DNA of 40,503 nucleotides from Candidatus Macondimonas diazotrophica (GTDB taxonomy: Bacteria; Pseudomonadota; Gammaproteobacteria; UBA5335). Positions 9,301 through 17,743 of this stretch are shown here, piece after piece. Position 1 is the stretch's first letter. Each line of letters begins with the position of its first letter. The notes beneath the pieces are model-generated. The model made no database searches, was not told where the DNA came from, and saw only the letters and a program-made list of their open reading frames with translations. The translations under genes and the position numbers were made by a program. The stretch covers positions 1 to 40,503 of the forward strand of contig NZ_SRIO01000017.1 of NCBI RefSeq assembly GCF_004684205.1, given 5' to 3'.

Positions 9301-12086
9301 ATCATATTAGGAAAGAAACTGCTCTATTCCGAGAGGTGCTAAAAGTTAAATTTGCTAAGCCTATTGAAGTACTAGAGCGCAGAGGTCGGCTGTATGCCAA
9401 CATTGCAGAATCTAGTACTGATCATGTATCCAAGTTGCAAGAATCTTCAAGAAACAACCCATATATGGCAATGGTTAAATCTTTGCTAAATATTACACGT
9501 CTTGAAGATATTCCAGGATTTTGGCTTAGTGCTCAACGGGCTTTAGATGAGAACATAAGCAAAGCATGGAATGCTGGAGTAAATGCAGTATGGAGAAATA
9601 GAAAGCTTACAGAGTCTAAAGTAATTGAAGCCACAAGAAATGCGCTTGGACAGCTGCCTGTATTTCATAAAGAGTTTTCCGCCTTTACTAATATGGGGCA
9701 AGCTTTGAGCTTTATTGCTACTAAATCTGGCAATAAGTTTGAGCGGGTGCTAGCTACTAAAATGCAAGAGACTCTTAAAGATGTGCCTTTCCATGTAGCA
9801 GAATCAGGCGTTAGTATTCCAGGTGGATTTGATCCTGAGTCTGCAAGGTCTTTTGGAACTTGGTTTCCTGAAGGGGGAATTCATGGAAGGGTAGTTGTAA
9901 AAGGCGCTTCCTTTGGATCTAAGACAGCTGGGATTACCAACAGAACGGTGCTGCATGAAGCTTTGCACGCGTTTCTTGAAGCTAAACGTTTTGTTGGGGA
10001 AAGCCGACTAGCTAGTGATCCAGCAGCTATCTCATTTAGCACCCGCTGGGAAGAGCTTAGAGCTAGATTCCTAGCAGCTACAGAGGACTACGCACACCTT
10101 GTCCCTGCTGAATGGGGACCAAGATACCTTATAAAGGAAAAATCAGCAGAGCTTCTTACTTATGGCTTAACCAATCCCAGACTGAGAAAAGCTTTAGAAC
10201 AGATGCCTGGAACTACTAAAGGAAGCACTTTAGGTTCTGAATTTGTAGAGCTAGCTACAGAAGCTCTCGGCCTCAAGAAATCTGATAGTAACATGTTAAT
10301 TGATCTGCTAAACACAACAGAGATAGGAAGCAACGTAAGACTTACGGATAAAGCAGCGGATTGGTACAATTCATTAGAGTCAAACTATACATTAGTTGAC
10401 AACATCATTGCTGAGAGTGATGCAGCTTTTGGGAGCATAGGGTTTCGTTCCGCTTATTGGGGGGCAGCAGAGCAAATTTTTGCTAACACTCGTATAGATA
10501 GGGGAGTGCTATCTACTTTTATTAGAACAGCTAACACTTTCTTAACCAATACAGTGCTGCGTTGGGATCCTATCAATACTGCAATTAATAAGATAAGCCT
10601 CCCGGTTATAATGATGCCAGAGATTAAATCACTTATCAATGCAATTAAAAGCGGAAATGAGCAAGCTGCTGGAGAGCTATCTCGTTTAGCAGAGGTTGTA
10701 GTACCTGGGTCGGATGGAGCTAGAATACTTTCCCCGTATAAATTAATTGCGAATGCCTATAAAATTCTGCACTCAGATCAAGCTGGGCCTATATTGCAGG
10801 AGTTTAAAAAGCGGGGTATTGTAGTAGATACACTAGACCAGCATTATAAAGGCATGGATGCTTTAACACTCACTGGGCATGAAACTGCTAAAGATTTGCA
10901 AAAGAAAACAATTCAGCTAAGGCAGCTTCTTAAAGACTGGGGAAACATAGCCGCAGTAGCTACCGGCAACGAGTGGGCCGAAAGAACTAACAGGGCTGTG
11001 GCTGCTTTGGTAATGAAACAGCTAACAGACCTAGGCGTTAAGTATGGGAAACTTAGCGAAAAAGAATCTTGGGCCTACATTAATTTGTTCACTAACAGGG
11101 TGAATGGAGTTATCAGGGCAGCTGAGCGCCCCCTTATGTTCCAAGGCCCAATTGGACAAGCCATGGGACTATTTCAATCTTACCAGTTTAACTTAATGCA
11201 GCAAGCTTTTAGGCATATTGGCGAAGGGAATTTAAAGTACGCGGCTATGATGGCAGGATTACAAGGCAGTATTTTTGGTGCATCGTCCTTGCCTGGATTT
11301 GATTTAATCAATGACAGTCTCGTGGGTAATGCTGCGGGGAATAAGAACCACACAGATGCATATATGGTAGCGTCTGATTGGGTTCTATACGGTATGCCAA
11401 GTTACTTTACTAGTACAGCTTTATTTACTCGCGGGGATGTTAACCCTAGAACTTGGACAGTTGTTCCCAATCCTACCAATCCTACAGAGCTGCCTATTTT
11501 TTCCTCTATAGCGAAGGCTGTTAGTTCTGTCAAAACAGCTTTTGGTTCTTGGACAGAAGGAGCTCCAGCTTGGGATTCTTTCTTATTAGGACTTGAGCAC
11601 CTTGGACTATCAAGGCCTCTTTCTGGTTTAGCTGTGTCTTTGCGTGGATTAACTAATGATGAATTGCGCGCTCATTCTACACAAAAGAATGCGCAGTTTC
11701 TATATGCAAACGATTTGATGTCAATAACAACCCTAACTAGAATTGCAGGTGCGAAACCTTTAGATGAAGCTAAGATGTTAAATAACTTTTATCGCATAAA
11801 TGCCTATGCCAGTGAAGATAGAAGGCGACGCATGGATTTAGGAATTGCCATGAAGGTATCACTAGGTTCAGGTAATGTTCCAGATGCGGAAACCCTGGGG
11901 GATTTTGCTGCGGAATATGTGGCGAGAGGGGGGAGTCCAAAAAGATATAATTCTTATTTTATGGATCAATACAAGAATGCTAATGTATCACAAGCTAAAC
12001 AACTTTCCGAACGCTTGAACTCTCCTTATGCTAGGAATATGCAATTTCTGCTTGGCGGTACAGAAGGTCTTACATATTTAGAATGA
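6315..12086 (+). CDS. giant internal virion protein with zincin-like HEALH motif
   Basis: 1923 residues, the largest gene, starting within an ATGA overlap. The N-terminal part has hydrophobic stretches (FWGFAAGAIVPSTLAIKG near residue 120 and a Gly-rich one near 240). Residues 1214-1218 read HEALH in the context TVLHEALHAFLEAKR, matching the HExxH zinc-binding helix of metallopeptidases. About 60 residues on, KEKSAELLTYGLTNP supplies a candidate third ligand at Glu1279, a spacing and context like those in large polyvalent phage proteins. The C-terminal third carries AERPLMFQGPIGQAMGLFQ and YQFNLMQQAFRHIGEGN, which I recognise from large virion proteins of podoviruses. It is probably packaged in the capsid and ejected with the DNA. 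Peptidase activity is inferred and untested; a terminator follows directly. Confidence 0.8.
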   Translation: MKFESAPDFVKSADAHNIAASGTSVFDFSTSTPYDDSSTAEFIQESGEDKFGPDILYEPAKGIPAAVISGGVGIANSITGLLNLTLPADKEFQPIDTMEVMASLDSNLADYYAQHKTSVDFWGFAAGAIVPSTLAIKGLRAGQMAMRGAASGEIGTNTSLATRLLVPNTELQVKIHGAQLASRNATWKLLNGNTLKTVASGAHQGALEAAVAEAAILATSFKSPIFDNWDLGDFAINYAVGVGLGIPFGAVGGLGASYFGTKNLMRNAQAREWSMATKATTLLSSMEDLKSGRKLGDILDDNDGFLPTDLADDILRASDDITQVAKPVTYDDVLTAKKAQGESGYSISPDAVNEEVIFLNRQRDLNIEKLKNEMRTNIRALENSPNAKKDLEFGNLVADLYIHAPQESVASAFTRMREFMRLGESSSYERMVKKAMRTMRLSKEETELYLGSDPTRYIKLHSGLIGETLTDAPRNLRLADTLNKKDVTKIIAKELTKFKGSIENFAETGKNITGAALKRMEARWAASKHITAAKLEKFGTAEMPVYATDLPLMRALLQSDVQDRSFVVYKEINGVWEPHIVANKADLKQLYNNTQLELAYKLGRAGHASDVIEHITDLRADVLSGAARVPDNVETFYSAQDYHAATLSDKLGKEITPADLYTLPKYAKVTYAEDVIEEESGNILRGMQGIQYRQKVYAEATERAAAKYLKEWNARFVPITDSLLAKAWRGGVGQGFVRNAGGSFGSLEAAISQNANIVANAEKEILANLKQSLENEVQSLLRNREVAVKFSGLNEMLAGMTERFTLSSDEVGLIPVKLAKWEDEVQQSGNYGPKPALAKGTPEFIEIDSPELLAVVKKHMQLDFIRNGHKRNINSVFGPGNNTDYAFYPVRQDPRDYKHVAFVVDTSMAGVGHKRMLLARNAAELQEQIRLVPKEPSIKIVTDPQSQEFHKAVGDWMYDATLHDNYLDAELTSKGVRSNFFPMTDPQLIADTFLQHHIRKETALFREVLKVKFAKPIEVLERRGRLYANIAESSTDHVSKLQESSRNNPYMAMVKSLLNITRLEDIPGFWLSAQRALDENISKAWNAGVNAVWRNRKLTESKVIEATRNALGQLPVFHKEFSAFTNMGQALSFIATKSGNKFERVLATKMQETLKDVPFHVAESGVSIPGGFDPESARSFGTWFPEGGIHGRVVVKGASFGSKTAGITNRTVLHEALHAFLEAKRFVGESRLASDPAAISFSTRWEELRARFLAATEDYAHLVPAEWGPRYLIKEKSAELLTYGLTNPRLRKALEQMPGTTKGSTLGSEFVELATEALGLKKSDSNMLIDLLNTTEIGSNVRLTDKAADWYNSLESNYTLVDNIIAESDAAFGSIGFRSAYWGAAEQIFANTRIDRGVLSTFIRTANTFLTNTVLRWDPINTAINKISLPVIMMPEIKSLINAIKSGNEQAAGELSRLAEVVVPGSDGARILSPYKLIANAYKILHSDQAGPILQEFKKRGIVVDTLDQHYKGMDALTLTGHETAKDLQKKTIQLRQLLKDWGNIAAVATGNEWAERTNRAVAALVMKQLTDLGVKYGKLSEKESWAYINLFTNRVNGVIRAAERPLMFQGPIGQAMGLFQSYQFNLMQQAFRHIGEGNLKYAAMMAGLQGSIFGASSLPGFDLINDSLVGNAAGNKNHTDAYMVASDWVLYGMPSYFTSTALFTRGDVNPRTWTVVPNPTNPTELPIFSSIAKAVSSVKTAFGSWTEGAPAWDSFLLGLEHLGLSRPLSGLAVSLRGLTNDELRAHSTQKNAQFLYANDLMSITTLTRIAGAKPLDEAKMLNNFYRINAYASEDRRRRMDLGIAMKVSLGSGNVPDAETLGDFAAEYVARGGSPKRYNSYFMDQYKNANVSQAKQLSERLNSPYARNMQFLLGGTEGLTYLE

Positions 12087-12113
12087 AGCGCGTTGTCTCC
12101 GGTGATTGGAGAT

Positions 12114-12137
12114 GCCCCCTTCCTTGGGGGCTTTTTT
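12114..12137 (+). terminator. rho-independent terminator of the late operon
   Basis: A perfect 6-base stem GCCCCC/GGGGGC with loop TTCCTT is followed by six T. It lies 28 bases after the stop of the giant virion gene. A second small inverted repeat, TCTCC/GGAGA at 12096-12112, lies just upstream. There is no T-run on the other side, so it acts on plus-strand transcripts only, although minus-strand transcription converges here. Confidence 0.9.
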
Positions 12138-12145
12138 ATTTCTGA

Positions 12146-12322
12146 TTAACTAGAAAGATCGCTATCGCAGAAAGGGCACCTGCTGGTGTAACATACTAAA
12201 GGCTGAGGTGCGGCAGAGCAGCTGGGCTGATAAAAGTTTTCGGCTTCATAATAACTAAAATAATAATTTGATTTATATGCTATGGAAAGATTCTCAAGCC
12301 GCATACAACAATATAATTTCAT
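12146..12322 (-). CDS. small cysteine-rich protein, possible zinc ribbon
   Basis: 58 codons from an ATG whose upstream sequence is AAAGAGAAACAGAGT, a weak Shine-Dalgarno. Cysteines are at 5, 6, 35, 44, 49 and 52; the end reads VCYTSRCPFCDSDLSS, where CPFC looks like a zinc knuckle. It would be the last gene of the early operon. It is in the same frame as the preceding DUF3310-like gene, separated by one TAA and 11 sense codons, so stop readthrough or an ancestral fusion is possible. Without homologues the gene call is tentative; function is unknown. Confidence 0.45.
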   Translation of the reverse strand: MKLYCCMRLENLSIAYKSNYYFSYYEAENFYQPSCSAAPQPLVCYTSRCPFCDSDLSS

Positions 12323-12355
12323 ACTCTGTTTCTCTTTGTCTAATACAAATGTAGC

Positions 12356-12805
12356 TTACTTCCTTAGCCAAGCTTCTGCCTCTTCTTTAAGTTTGCATAT
12401 AGACTTGCAAGATATGCCCTGGTAATCGGCTATATACCTAAAAGCAGCCTCCTCCCCTTGGCTATAAAAAATTTGATATGCCGCATCTAGTAAACTATTG
12501 CAGAAAGTACAGCCAATTACTGAGTTTTCTTTTTCAATTATAGCAAGAAACCCAAGAGGTTTCGGGGAGGTAACCTGACTTTCCAACCGGGCTACTTCTG
12601 CTTTAGCATAAAATAGAATCTTTTTAGCATCCCGCAATTCATCACTATGAGAAGAGCTGCCATACCTGTAACAAGATCTGAAAATTTCTCCGATCTGCGC
12701 ATTCATATTTCTGTGAGAAATCAGATCCTGGAGCTCTACTGCTCCGGCGGGTAATTTATAATAAGAAGCGGTTGAACCGTCGCTTTTTTCCTTGCCAGTT
12801 GGCAT
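12356..12805 (-). CDS. DUF3310-like protein with a cysteine-containing C-terminal extension
   Basis: 149 residues behind a strong GGAGGAA Shine-Dalgarno spaced seven bases from the ATG. Residues 11-75 (ASYYKLPAGAVELQDLISHR, IGEIFRSCYRYG, ELRDAKKILFYAKAEVARLE) follow the pattern of DUF3310: a HYK-like start, an acidic helix, a KYxxR-like helix, then a DLxKAxxYL helix. DUF3310 proteins are common in phages and are often annotated as nucleotide kinase-like; their biochemistry is unsettled. Residues 90-149 add a second part with CTFC and SCKSIC that I do not recognise and that may bind metal. It lies between the DHH phosphoesterase and the small cysteine-rich gene. Confidence 0.65.
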   Translation of the reverse strand: MPTGKEKSDGSTASYYKLPAGAVELQDLISHRNMNAQIGEIFRSCYRYGSSSHSDELRDAKKILFYAKAEVARLESQVTSPKPLGFLAIIEKENSVIGCTFCNSLLDAAYQIFYSQGEEAAFRYIADYQGISCKSICKLKEEAEAWLRK

Positions 12806-12807
12806 CT

Positions 12808-13689
12808 TTAAATTCCTCCATTTTTACTTGGGAATACTTCTGTTACATCTTGGAAGTAATCTGCGTAAACTCTCTGGACTCTAAATCCAGCTGCGTGCTT
12901 ATGTCCACCCCCTCCGAACTTAGCTGCAATTTCTGCAACATTTAAACCCTCTGAATCTGACCTAAGACTAAACACTCTACCTTCTGGAGTGTCCCAATAA
13001 CAAGCCGCAAATGGATGGCCTTTTGCCATAATATGCCCAGCATCACTGGCCAAAGTATAAGGCAAATTAGCTGCAGGAACTACATAGTTATCTATTACAA
13101 ATTTACGTTGAGTTACTTTTAGAAGCTCTTCAATGTCTTTGTTTTTCTTTCTTAAGAGTGCGGTTCCTTCTACTTTTAAATTGTAAATAAGATCATCATT
13201 GTGCATATACAGATCCCAGACATTAAAATTATAGGGGTATGAAAATATCGCTTCATTTACTTCTTTAGAATCCGGTAATTGAAACCGCCACAAATCTCTA
13301 TCTTCAATGTATTCTAGCAACTTAGGAACAGGTTCATCCGGGAGTAAAGTTTTCCAAGTAAGTACAGCTCCAGAATGTGCCATATCAAATACGCAGTCAA
13401 AAGTAGATCCGCTTGGAGGAGAGAAATTCTTAAATTCATTTACAGCAGATTCATGATGATCTATAATTAAAATCTCTTTGGCTTTGCACAGCATCTCCGA
13501 AATTACATCTTTTTTATAACTGAAATCTACAAGTATAACATCTCTATCAGTTACATCAGGAGGAGGATTCTGATATACTCCAGGGTAGAAATCTACATTG
13601 CTTTCTCCATAAGCCTCTCTAACTGCCATAGCTGCACCAAAGCCATCTGCGCAATTGGCATGATATATACAAAGAAGTTTGTTACTCAT
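12808..13689 (-). CDS. DHH-family phosphoesterase (oligonucleotide/RecJ-like)
   Basis: 293 residues. Motif I is CIYHANCADGFGAA (Asp15), motif II ILVDFSY (Asp55) and motif III LIIDHHE (Asp77-His78-His79); SGAVLTW at 106-112 and EDRDLW near 130 follow, and a DHHA1-type GGGGHKHAAGF is at 259-269. All expected metal-binding residues appear present. Members of this family hydrolyse short oligonucleotides, cyclic dinucleotides or single-stranded DNA. The length and lack of a RecJ OB domain favour an NrnA-like oligonucleotidase rather than full RecJ. A possible role is recycling host nucleotides or degrading a cyclic-nucleotide signal. The start overlaps the upstream ATPase gene by eight bases and has GAGG before it. 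Confidence 0.85.
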   Translation of the reverse strand: MSNKLLCIYHANCADGFGAAMAVREAYGESNVDFYPGVYQNPPPDVTDRDVILVDFSYKKDVISEMLCKAKEILIIDHHESAVNEFKNFSPPSGSTFDCVFDMAHSGAVLTWKTLLPDEPVPKLLEYIEDRDLWRFQLPDSKEVNEAIFSYPYNFNVWDLYMHNDDLIYNLKVEGTALLRKKNKDIEELLKVTQRKFVIDNYVVPAANLPYTLASDAGHIMAKGHPFAACYWDTPEGRVFSLRSDSEGLNVAEIAAKFGGGGHKHAAGFRVQRVYADYFQDVTEVFPSKNGGI

Positions 13690-14890
13690 GTCCTAATTCC
13701 TCAGCTGTGAGATATTTAGAATCAACCGTTCCATCATTTTTAAATTTCAGTTTTCTTCTACTTGCTGTAAAGCCTTCAGCGGAATATTTTATTTTACCTG
13801 CTGTAACTAGATTGCGGGTAACTCTTGCCAGCTCATCTAAATCTGATAGATCATGGTGAACCAGTTCCCATATTGCAGCAAAATCCAAAGGACGCTCAGC
13901 TGCTTCAAGTATTTCTACCACCTTATGAGCGACCCCAGCATTTTTACCTCTGCCAAACTCACCAAAAGCTTTTGGCATATAATGCTCTGCATAAGAGAGT
14001 ACAGTATTAGCATATACAACATCCTCTGGTTCTATAATATTAGAGCATCTAGCTGCTGCATGAATAGTTATTAGTTTCAATAGGTGTATGAGTCTACGAC
14101 TGCTATAATGGGCAAAACGTTCATCTTCTACAGGACTCCAAGTTTTGTAAATTTTATCCACTAAAGCTACAGCTTCTTCAGTTATATCTAATGCACCATT
14201 GCAGTTCAGTTTAATTGCTTTTAGTTTTGTTATAAAATCTTCCAACTGTTCTTCACTTGGGGCGGCAGGAAATGTTATACGCTTTTTAGTAGGCTCAGAA
14301 AATACAGCTATTATTCGGCTGAAAAACCCCTGGCCCAAAGCCTCTGGTGGAAAGGTATTAGCAAGAGTTGTTTGGGTGTTCCCTGCCAGCAACGATATTA
14401 CAGGATCACGTATTTCAACTTGTGCTCCATTTTTAATCCTACTCTTATACACTCCAGAATAATCCCAAAGAACTCCAAGTGTAGCAAGAAAATCAAATAT
14501 GTTGTTGCCAAAGAAATCATTGAATTCATCTGCGGTAATAAAAGACTCTGCCATATCATTATCAAAAGGGGAATCCAATAAGTCAGCTTCTTCCATACCA
14601 GCTAAGTCCATAAGAAATTTCTCTTTTGTTGTTTTCTCAGCTGCAAATGCATCATAGCCTGCTCGCATCAAAACTTTCTTTGCTCGTTTTATTGCACTAG
14701 ACTTTTTTACTCCAGATGCTCCCATTAGCAGCACATACAAATTTGGGTACAGTTCCATTCCACTAAATTTAAAATAAGCATCTCGTCCAATCCAGGCTCC
14801 CATTGCAGTTATTATTGCCCATCTTCTATATATTGCAGGTACTTCAGTGCCTTCAGTCATGTGTATGTAATCTTTAAATATGTCATACAT
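13682..14890 (-). CDS. DUF3987-like replication ATPase / helicase
   Basis: About 402 residues. Two ATGs stand in tandem; the second leaves workable spacing from GGGGAGGGG, and the first is three bases upstream. Residues 58-66 (GASGVKKSS) form a Walker A variant in which the usual GK is KK, as in DUF3987-type proteins. FITADEF at 118-124 fits a Walker B region, LLAGNTQ near 168-174 fits sensor 1, and GFFSRIIAVF at 189-198 supplies an arginine-finger-like Arg. Such proteins in phages sit beside primases and polymerases and probably act as replicative helicases or loaders. It lies directly downstream of the polymerase gene with an overlap. No primase domain is visible in it. Confidence 0.7.
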   Translation of the reverse strand: MYDIFKDYIHMTEGTEVPAIYRRWAIITAMGAWIGRDAYFKFSGMELYPNLYVLLMGASGVKKSSAIKRAKKVLMRAGYDAFAAEKTTKEKFLMDLAGMEEADLLDSPFDNDMAESFITADEFNDFFGNNIFDFLATLGVLWDYSGVYKSRIKNGAQVEIRDPVISLLAGNTQTTLANTFPPEALGQGFFSRIIAVFSEPTKKRITFPAAPSEEQLEDFITKLKAIKLNCNGALDITEEAVALVDKIYKTWSPVEDERFAHYSSRRLIHLLKLITIHAAARCSNIIEPEDVVYANTVLSYAEHYMPKAFGEFGRGKNAGVAHKVVEILEAAERPLDFAAIWELVHHDLSDLDELARVTRNLVTAGKIKYSAEGFTASRRKLKFKNDGTVDSKYLTAEELGHE

Positions 14891-17066
14891 CATCCCCTCC
14901 CCAGCTATTACCCAACTTTTTTAAGTCCACTGGGATGGTCATATTTCGTAAAGTGCCAAAGCAGTCTCTAACTGGAATTGTATTTGTCATAAGCTCTTTT
15001 ACTCTGTGCGCTAAATGATCGTGCCCCTTTCGTACTTGGAAAAAAATAGAATCATGAATCTGTGCCAGCAACTTAAAATCAGGATTATTGCCCAGCTCTT
15101 TAAATGCAGCCAGAAATGCTCTGTCTAGCAACATGGCAATCAGAGACTGCGTAACATGGGCTATATACATATTTAATGCACGCTTACTTTTGTAAGGATC
15201 TGAAAAGCAGTACCGAACCCAGCCAGTATCGCCAACAAGTTTTTTGGATACTCTTACCTCTTTCTTAATTGAATTATAATAATCAGTTTTTACCACTCTG
15301 AATTTCAGTTCATACAGATTAAGTAGATACGCAGCCACATCTAACACTGACATCCTTGCGGGTAAATTCAATAACTTCTTTGCTTCCAGTAGAGCAACAG
15401 TGCCCATTGTTTGTGCCAGAACAGCTGCCCCCATATTATAATTAGCCCCGTGGTTAATGCGCTTGCCAAGCTTTCTTACTGGGGCATTAACTTCTTCTAC
15501 TGGCATACCAAAAAACATGGAAGCTTTAACTGTATGGCTATCCTGGCCGGATTCAAATATGCGGAGTAATTCTGGATCGCCTGATTTGTAAGCTACTCCT
15601 CTATCTTCAGCTTGTGAGTAATCAGCTTCCCATAGCTCAAAGCCGGGATCTGCAACTAAGGTACTTTTAACAGGTCCGGCTGCAGGGATATTTTGAATTT
15701 GCAAGCCGCACCAGAAATGATGAGCTGCGCTGCTATTTCTTCCAGTATCTGTGCCGTGGGGATTTATACTGTATAGTATCCTGCCCTTATACTCTGAAGC
15801 CTCTGACCCAGTTTTTAAATAAGTGCTGCTGAGTTTTCTTCTGCCCCTGTATTCTAATATAGCTTCAGCAAAATAGGCAGTAAGAGGGTGCTTAAGCATA
15901 GCCTCTTTGAGATCAGCTTCTGCACTACTTTTCAACCCTTTGTGCCCCAGTATATGAAGTAATGCAAGCACTTGTTTAGGGGAGCTGGGGTTAAATTTAG
16001 GGGTTCCTGCGGCTCTTTGTAACTTAGCTAAAATTGCGTCTTGTTCTTCTTGTTCTATCTGAGCAACTTCTCTGAGCTTAGCTTCGTCCCTAGCTATACC
16101 CCGCATCTCGCACATATGGGAAGGGAAGTTCATGGGGAATTTATGTAAGTAATTTTGCACTGCCCAATCAGGAGCTTCTTGTAACCAAGCAACTGCGCTA
16201 TCTACTGTTGCCCAGGTATCTAGTGCATTGTATTTATATTGATCTTCTTTATTCCCGCTTGCTAAATCTTTCCAGTACATGCTGTTGCGGACAAAAAAAG
16301 CAGATACACTTCCCAAGTCTTTAGGCAATTCAGAATACCAAGCATGTAGCATATTAGCAGTATCAAAGTACCATCCATGCAGCGGCGCTCCGTATTTAAA
16401 AAACCAAGCAGCATCATACTTACCATTCTGCATTACCTTTGGGGGATCTAGCGTATTTAATCTACGCATTTTATATACAGCTTCCATACTATCAATTGGC
16501 AGTACAAAAGCTTTAGATGTGTTTGAAGCTAGATCAATGCCACAATATCCTACCATAGTCATAGCTAATTTGGGCTTTGAAACTGTTTCAATATCTACCC
16601 CTATAAGATCGCTATGGCGCAGCCAAGAAAGAGCTTCTTCATAATCTGCTTCAGTTTTTATGGTTTGCCAAATCAGCTTAGAGCTAGAAGGCCAAGTGGC
16701 AGGAGCAACAAATTTACTAATATACCTGCTGGCTAGGAATTCCCCATAAGGCACAGTTACCAGTTGCTTAAGAGGATGAATAAATAAAAATTCTATGCCC
16801 TCATGTTCAATGATACTGCCAGCATAGTTGTCTATTTTAGCTACCCTGCGCACCCCCGCAGGTACAAGTTTCATAAGCAAATCTGGGCGGGTACTAATTA
16901 CATGTTTAATGCCAGCTTTCTGTAGGGGTAATATCAACTCGGATAACGTTGTAATGGGCTTCTTAAGAACTCTTACAGCTACACCTTGTAAGGCTGGAAA
17001 TAATCTACTCACATAAGGAGTGTCATCCTCCGTAATAACTATTACTATTCCCTCTGGTCTATTCAT
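14883..17066 (-). CDS. family A DNA polymerase with 3'-5' exonuclease domain
   Basis: 727 residues from the ATG with GGGAG seven bases upstream; longer in-frame starts lack such a site. Exonuclease motifs are D158-x-E160 (GVDIETV), N214GKYD218 and Y279-x3-D283. Polymerase motif A is D482YSQAE487, motif B spans R531 to Y543 (KRINHGANYN), and motif C is H671DS673, where Ser replaces the usual Glu of HDE. The first 150 residues form an extension without recognised motifs (includes KHVISTRPDLLMKL). It is the replicative polymerase, acting with the neighbouring SSB-like protein, DUF3987 ATPase and RecD-like helicase. A terminator sits between it and the upstream SSB-like gene, so its expression may be lower than that of the SSB. 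Confidence 0.95.
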   Translation of the reverse strand: MNRPEGIVIVITEDDTPYVSRLFPALQGVAVRVLKKPITTLSELILPLQKAGIKHVISTRPDLLMKLVPAGVRRVAKIDNYAGSIIEHEGIEFLFIHPLKQLVTVPYGEFLASRYISKFVAPATWPSSSKLIWQTIKTEADYEEALSWLRHSDLIGVDIETVSKPKLAMTMVGYCGIDLASNTSKAFVLPIDSMEAVYKMRRLNTLDPPKVMQNGKYDAAWFFKYGAPLHGWYFDTANMLHAWYSELPKDLGSVSAFFVRNSMYWKDLASGNKEDQYKYNALDTWATVDSAVAWLQEAPDWAVQNYLHKFPMNFPSHMCEMRGIARDEAKLREVAQIEQEEQDAILAKLQRAAGTPKFNPSSPKQVLALLHILGHKGLKSSAEADLKEAMLKHPLTAYFAEAILEYRGRRKLSSTYLKTGSEASEYKGRILYSINPHGTDTGRNSSAAHHFWCGLQIQNIPAAGPVKSTLVADPGFELWEADYSQAEDRGVAYKSGDPELLRIFESGQDSHTVKASMFFGMPVEEVNAPVRKLGKRINHGANYNMGAAVLAQTMGTVALLEAKKLLNLPARMSVLDVAAYLLNLYELKFRVVKTDYYNSIKKEVRVSKKLVGDTGWVRYCFSDPYKSKRALNMYIAHVTQSLIAMLLDRAFLAAFKELGNNPDFKLLAQIHDSIFFQVRKGHDHLAHRVKELMTNTIPVRDCFGTLRNMTIPVDLKKLGNSWGGDDV

Positions 17067-17146
17067 TTGCAAACTCCCGTACCAGAAATTTGTACAATGG
17101 CGCTGTTTCTGCTGTAGCAATAACTGGCGGTAGCACCGAGTTTCCG

Positions 17147-17174
17147 AAAAAAAGAGAGGGCCATATAGACCCTC
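17147..17174 (-). terminator. rho-independent terminator inside the early operon
   Basis: Read on the minus strand, stem GAGGGTC/GGCCCTC (seven pairs, one T-G) with loop TATAT is followed by TC and seven T. It lies just after the SSB-like gene and before the polymerase gene. It would reduce transcription into the polymerase and downstream genes. Confidence 0.85.
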
Positions 17175-17185
17175 CCCAAGTGCTA

Positions 17186-17632
17186 TTATTCTACTACAAT
17201 AGCGGCAAGCGTGTTGTAAGCTCGGTCTTTGTCTTTTCTGTCTTTCCGAACTTTAAGGGTGCAAATTGCTTCTGCTCCTTTAGCTGCTCGCATAACATCT
17301 CGGGAGCTGTCACCGCCAAAAGATTCCCTAAGAACCCCAAGCAACTCTCGCAGTTGTCCTTGTCCTACTTCGTTGGGTTCTCCGTCACTTTTGTACAACA
17401 TGTAAAGAATGCTTCCTGTCTTTCCAGGCTCAGGAGCAGTATCACTGAGATTTGCCAGCTCGATTGTCTCCCGATTTACAAAGGAGAATTCCACAGCAGG
17501 CTTACCATTGACTTCCTTCTCTGCAAAATCAATAGAGAGTCGATAAGTACCTGGAGGAAAAGGCTCAAAACCTTCAAGTTCTACCAAATCTTCTACTGAT
17601 TGGTCAAGCAGATCAAAGTTTACATTGCTCAT
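17186..17632 (-). CDS. putative single-stranded DNA-binding protein
   Basis: 148 residues, GAAGG before the ATG. The N-terminus is acidic (LLDQSVEDLVELEGFEPFP), followed by PPGTYRLSIDF and a beta-rich core (AVEFSFVNRETIEL), a glycine-containing helix region (GQGQLRELLGVLRESFGG) and a charged segment (KVRKDRKDKDRAYN). This arrangement recurs in phage proteins annotated as SSB-like or OB-fold proteins and placed beside the polymerase. A private terminator directly downstream fits the high stoichiometric expression an SSB needs. The OB fold is inferred from the pattern, not demonstrated. Confidence 0.5.
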   Translation of the reverse strand: MSNVNFDLLDQSVEDLVELEGFEPFPPGTYRLSIDFAEKEVNGKPAVEFSFVNRETIELANLSDTAPEPGKTGSILYMLYKSDGEPNEVGQGQLRELLGVLRESFGGDSSRDVMRAAKGAEAICTLKVRKDRKDKDRAYNTLAAIVVE

Positions 17633-17743
17633 TTTAAGTTACCTTCAGTTTAGAAAACAAAAATAAAAGTTGGATTTCACAATTAACATTAAGTATCAGG
17701 TCATACTTCATCTCCTTCTTTTTCAGCGGCAGGGATTTTATAC

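Noticed and set aside
17090-17599. 169-codon open frame on the plus strand
   Set aside because: It lies antisense to the SSB-like gene and the polymerase start and crosses a minus-strand terminator; the composition is Ser/Phe-rich as expected from an antisense shadow.
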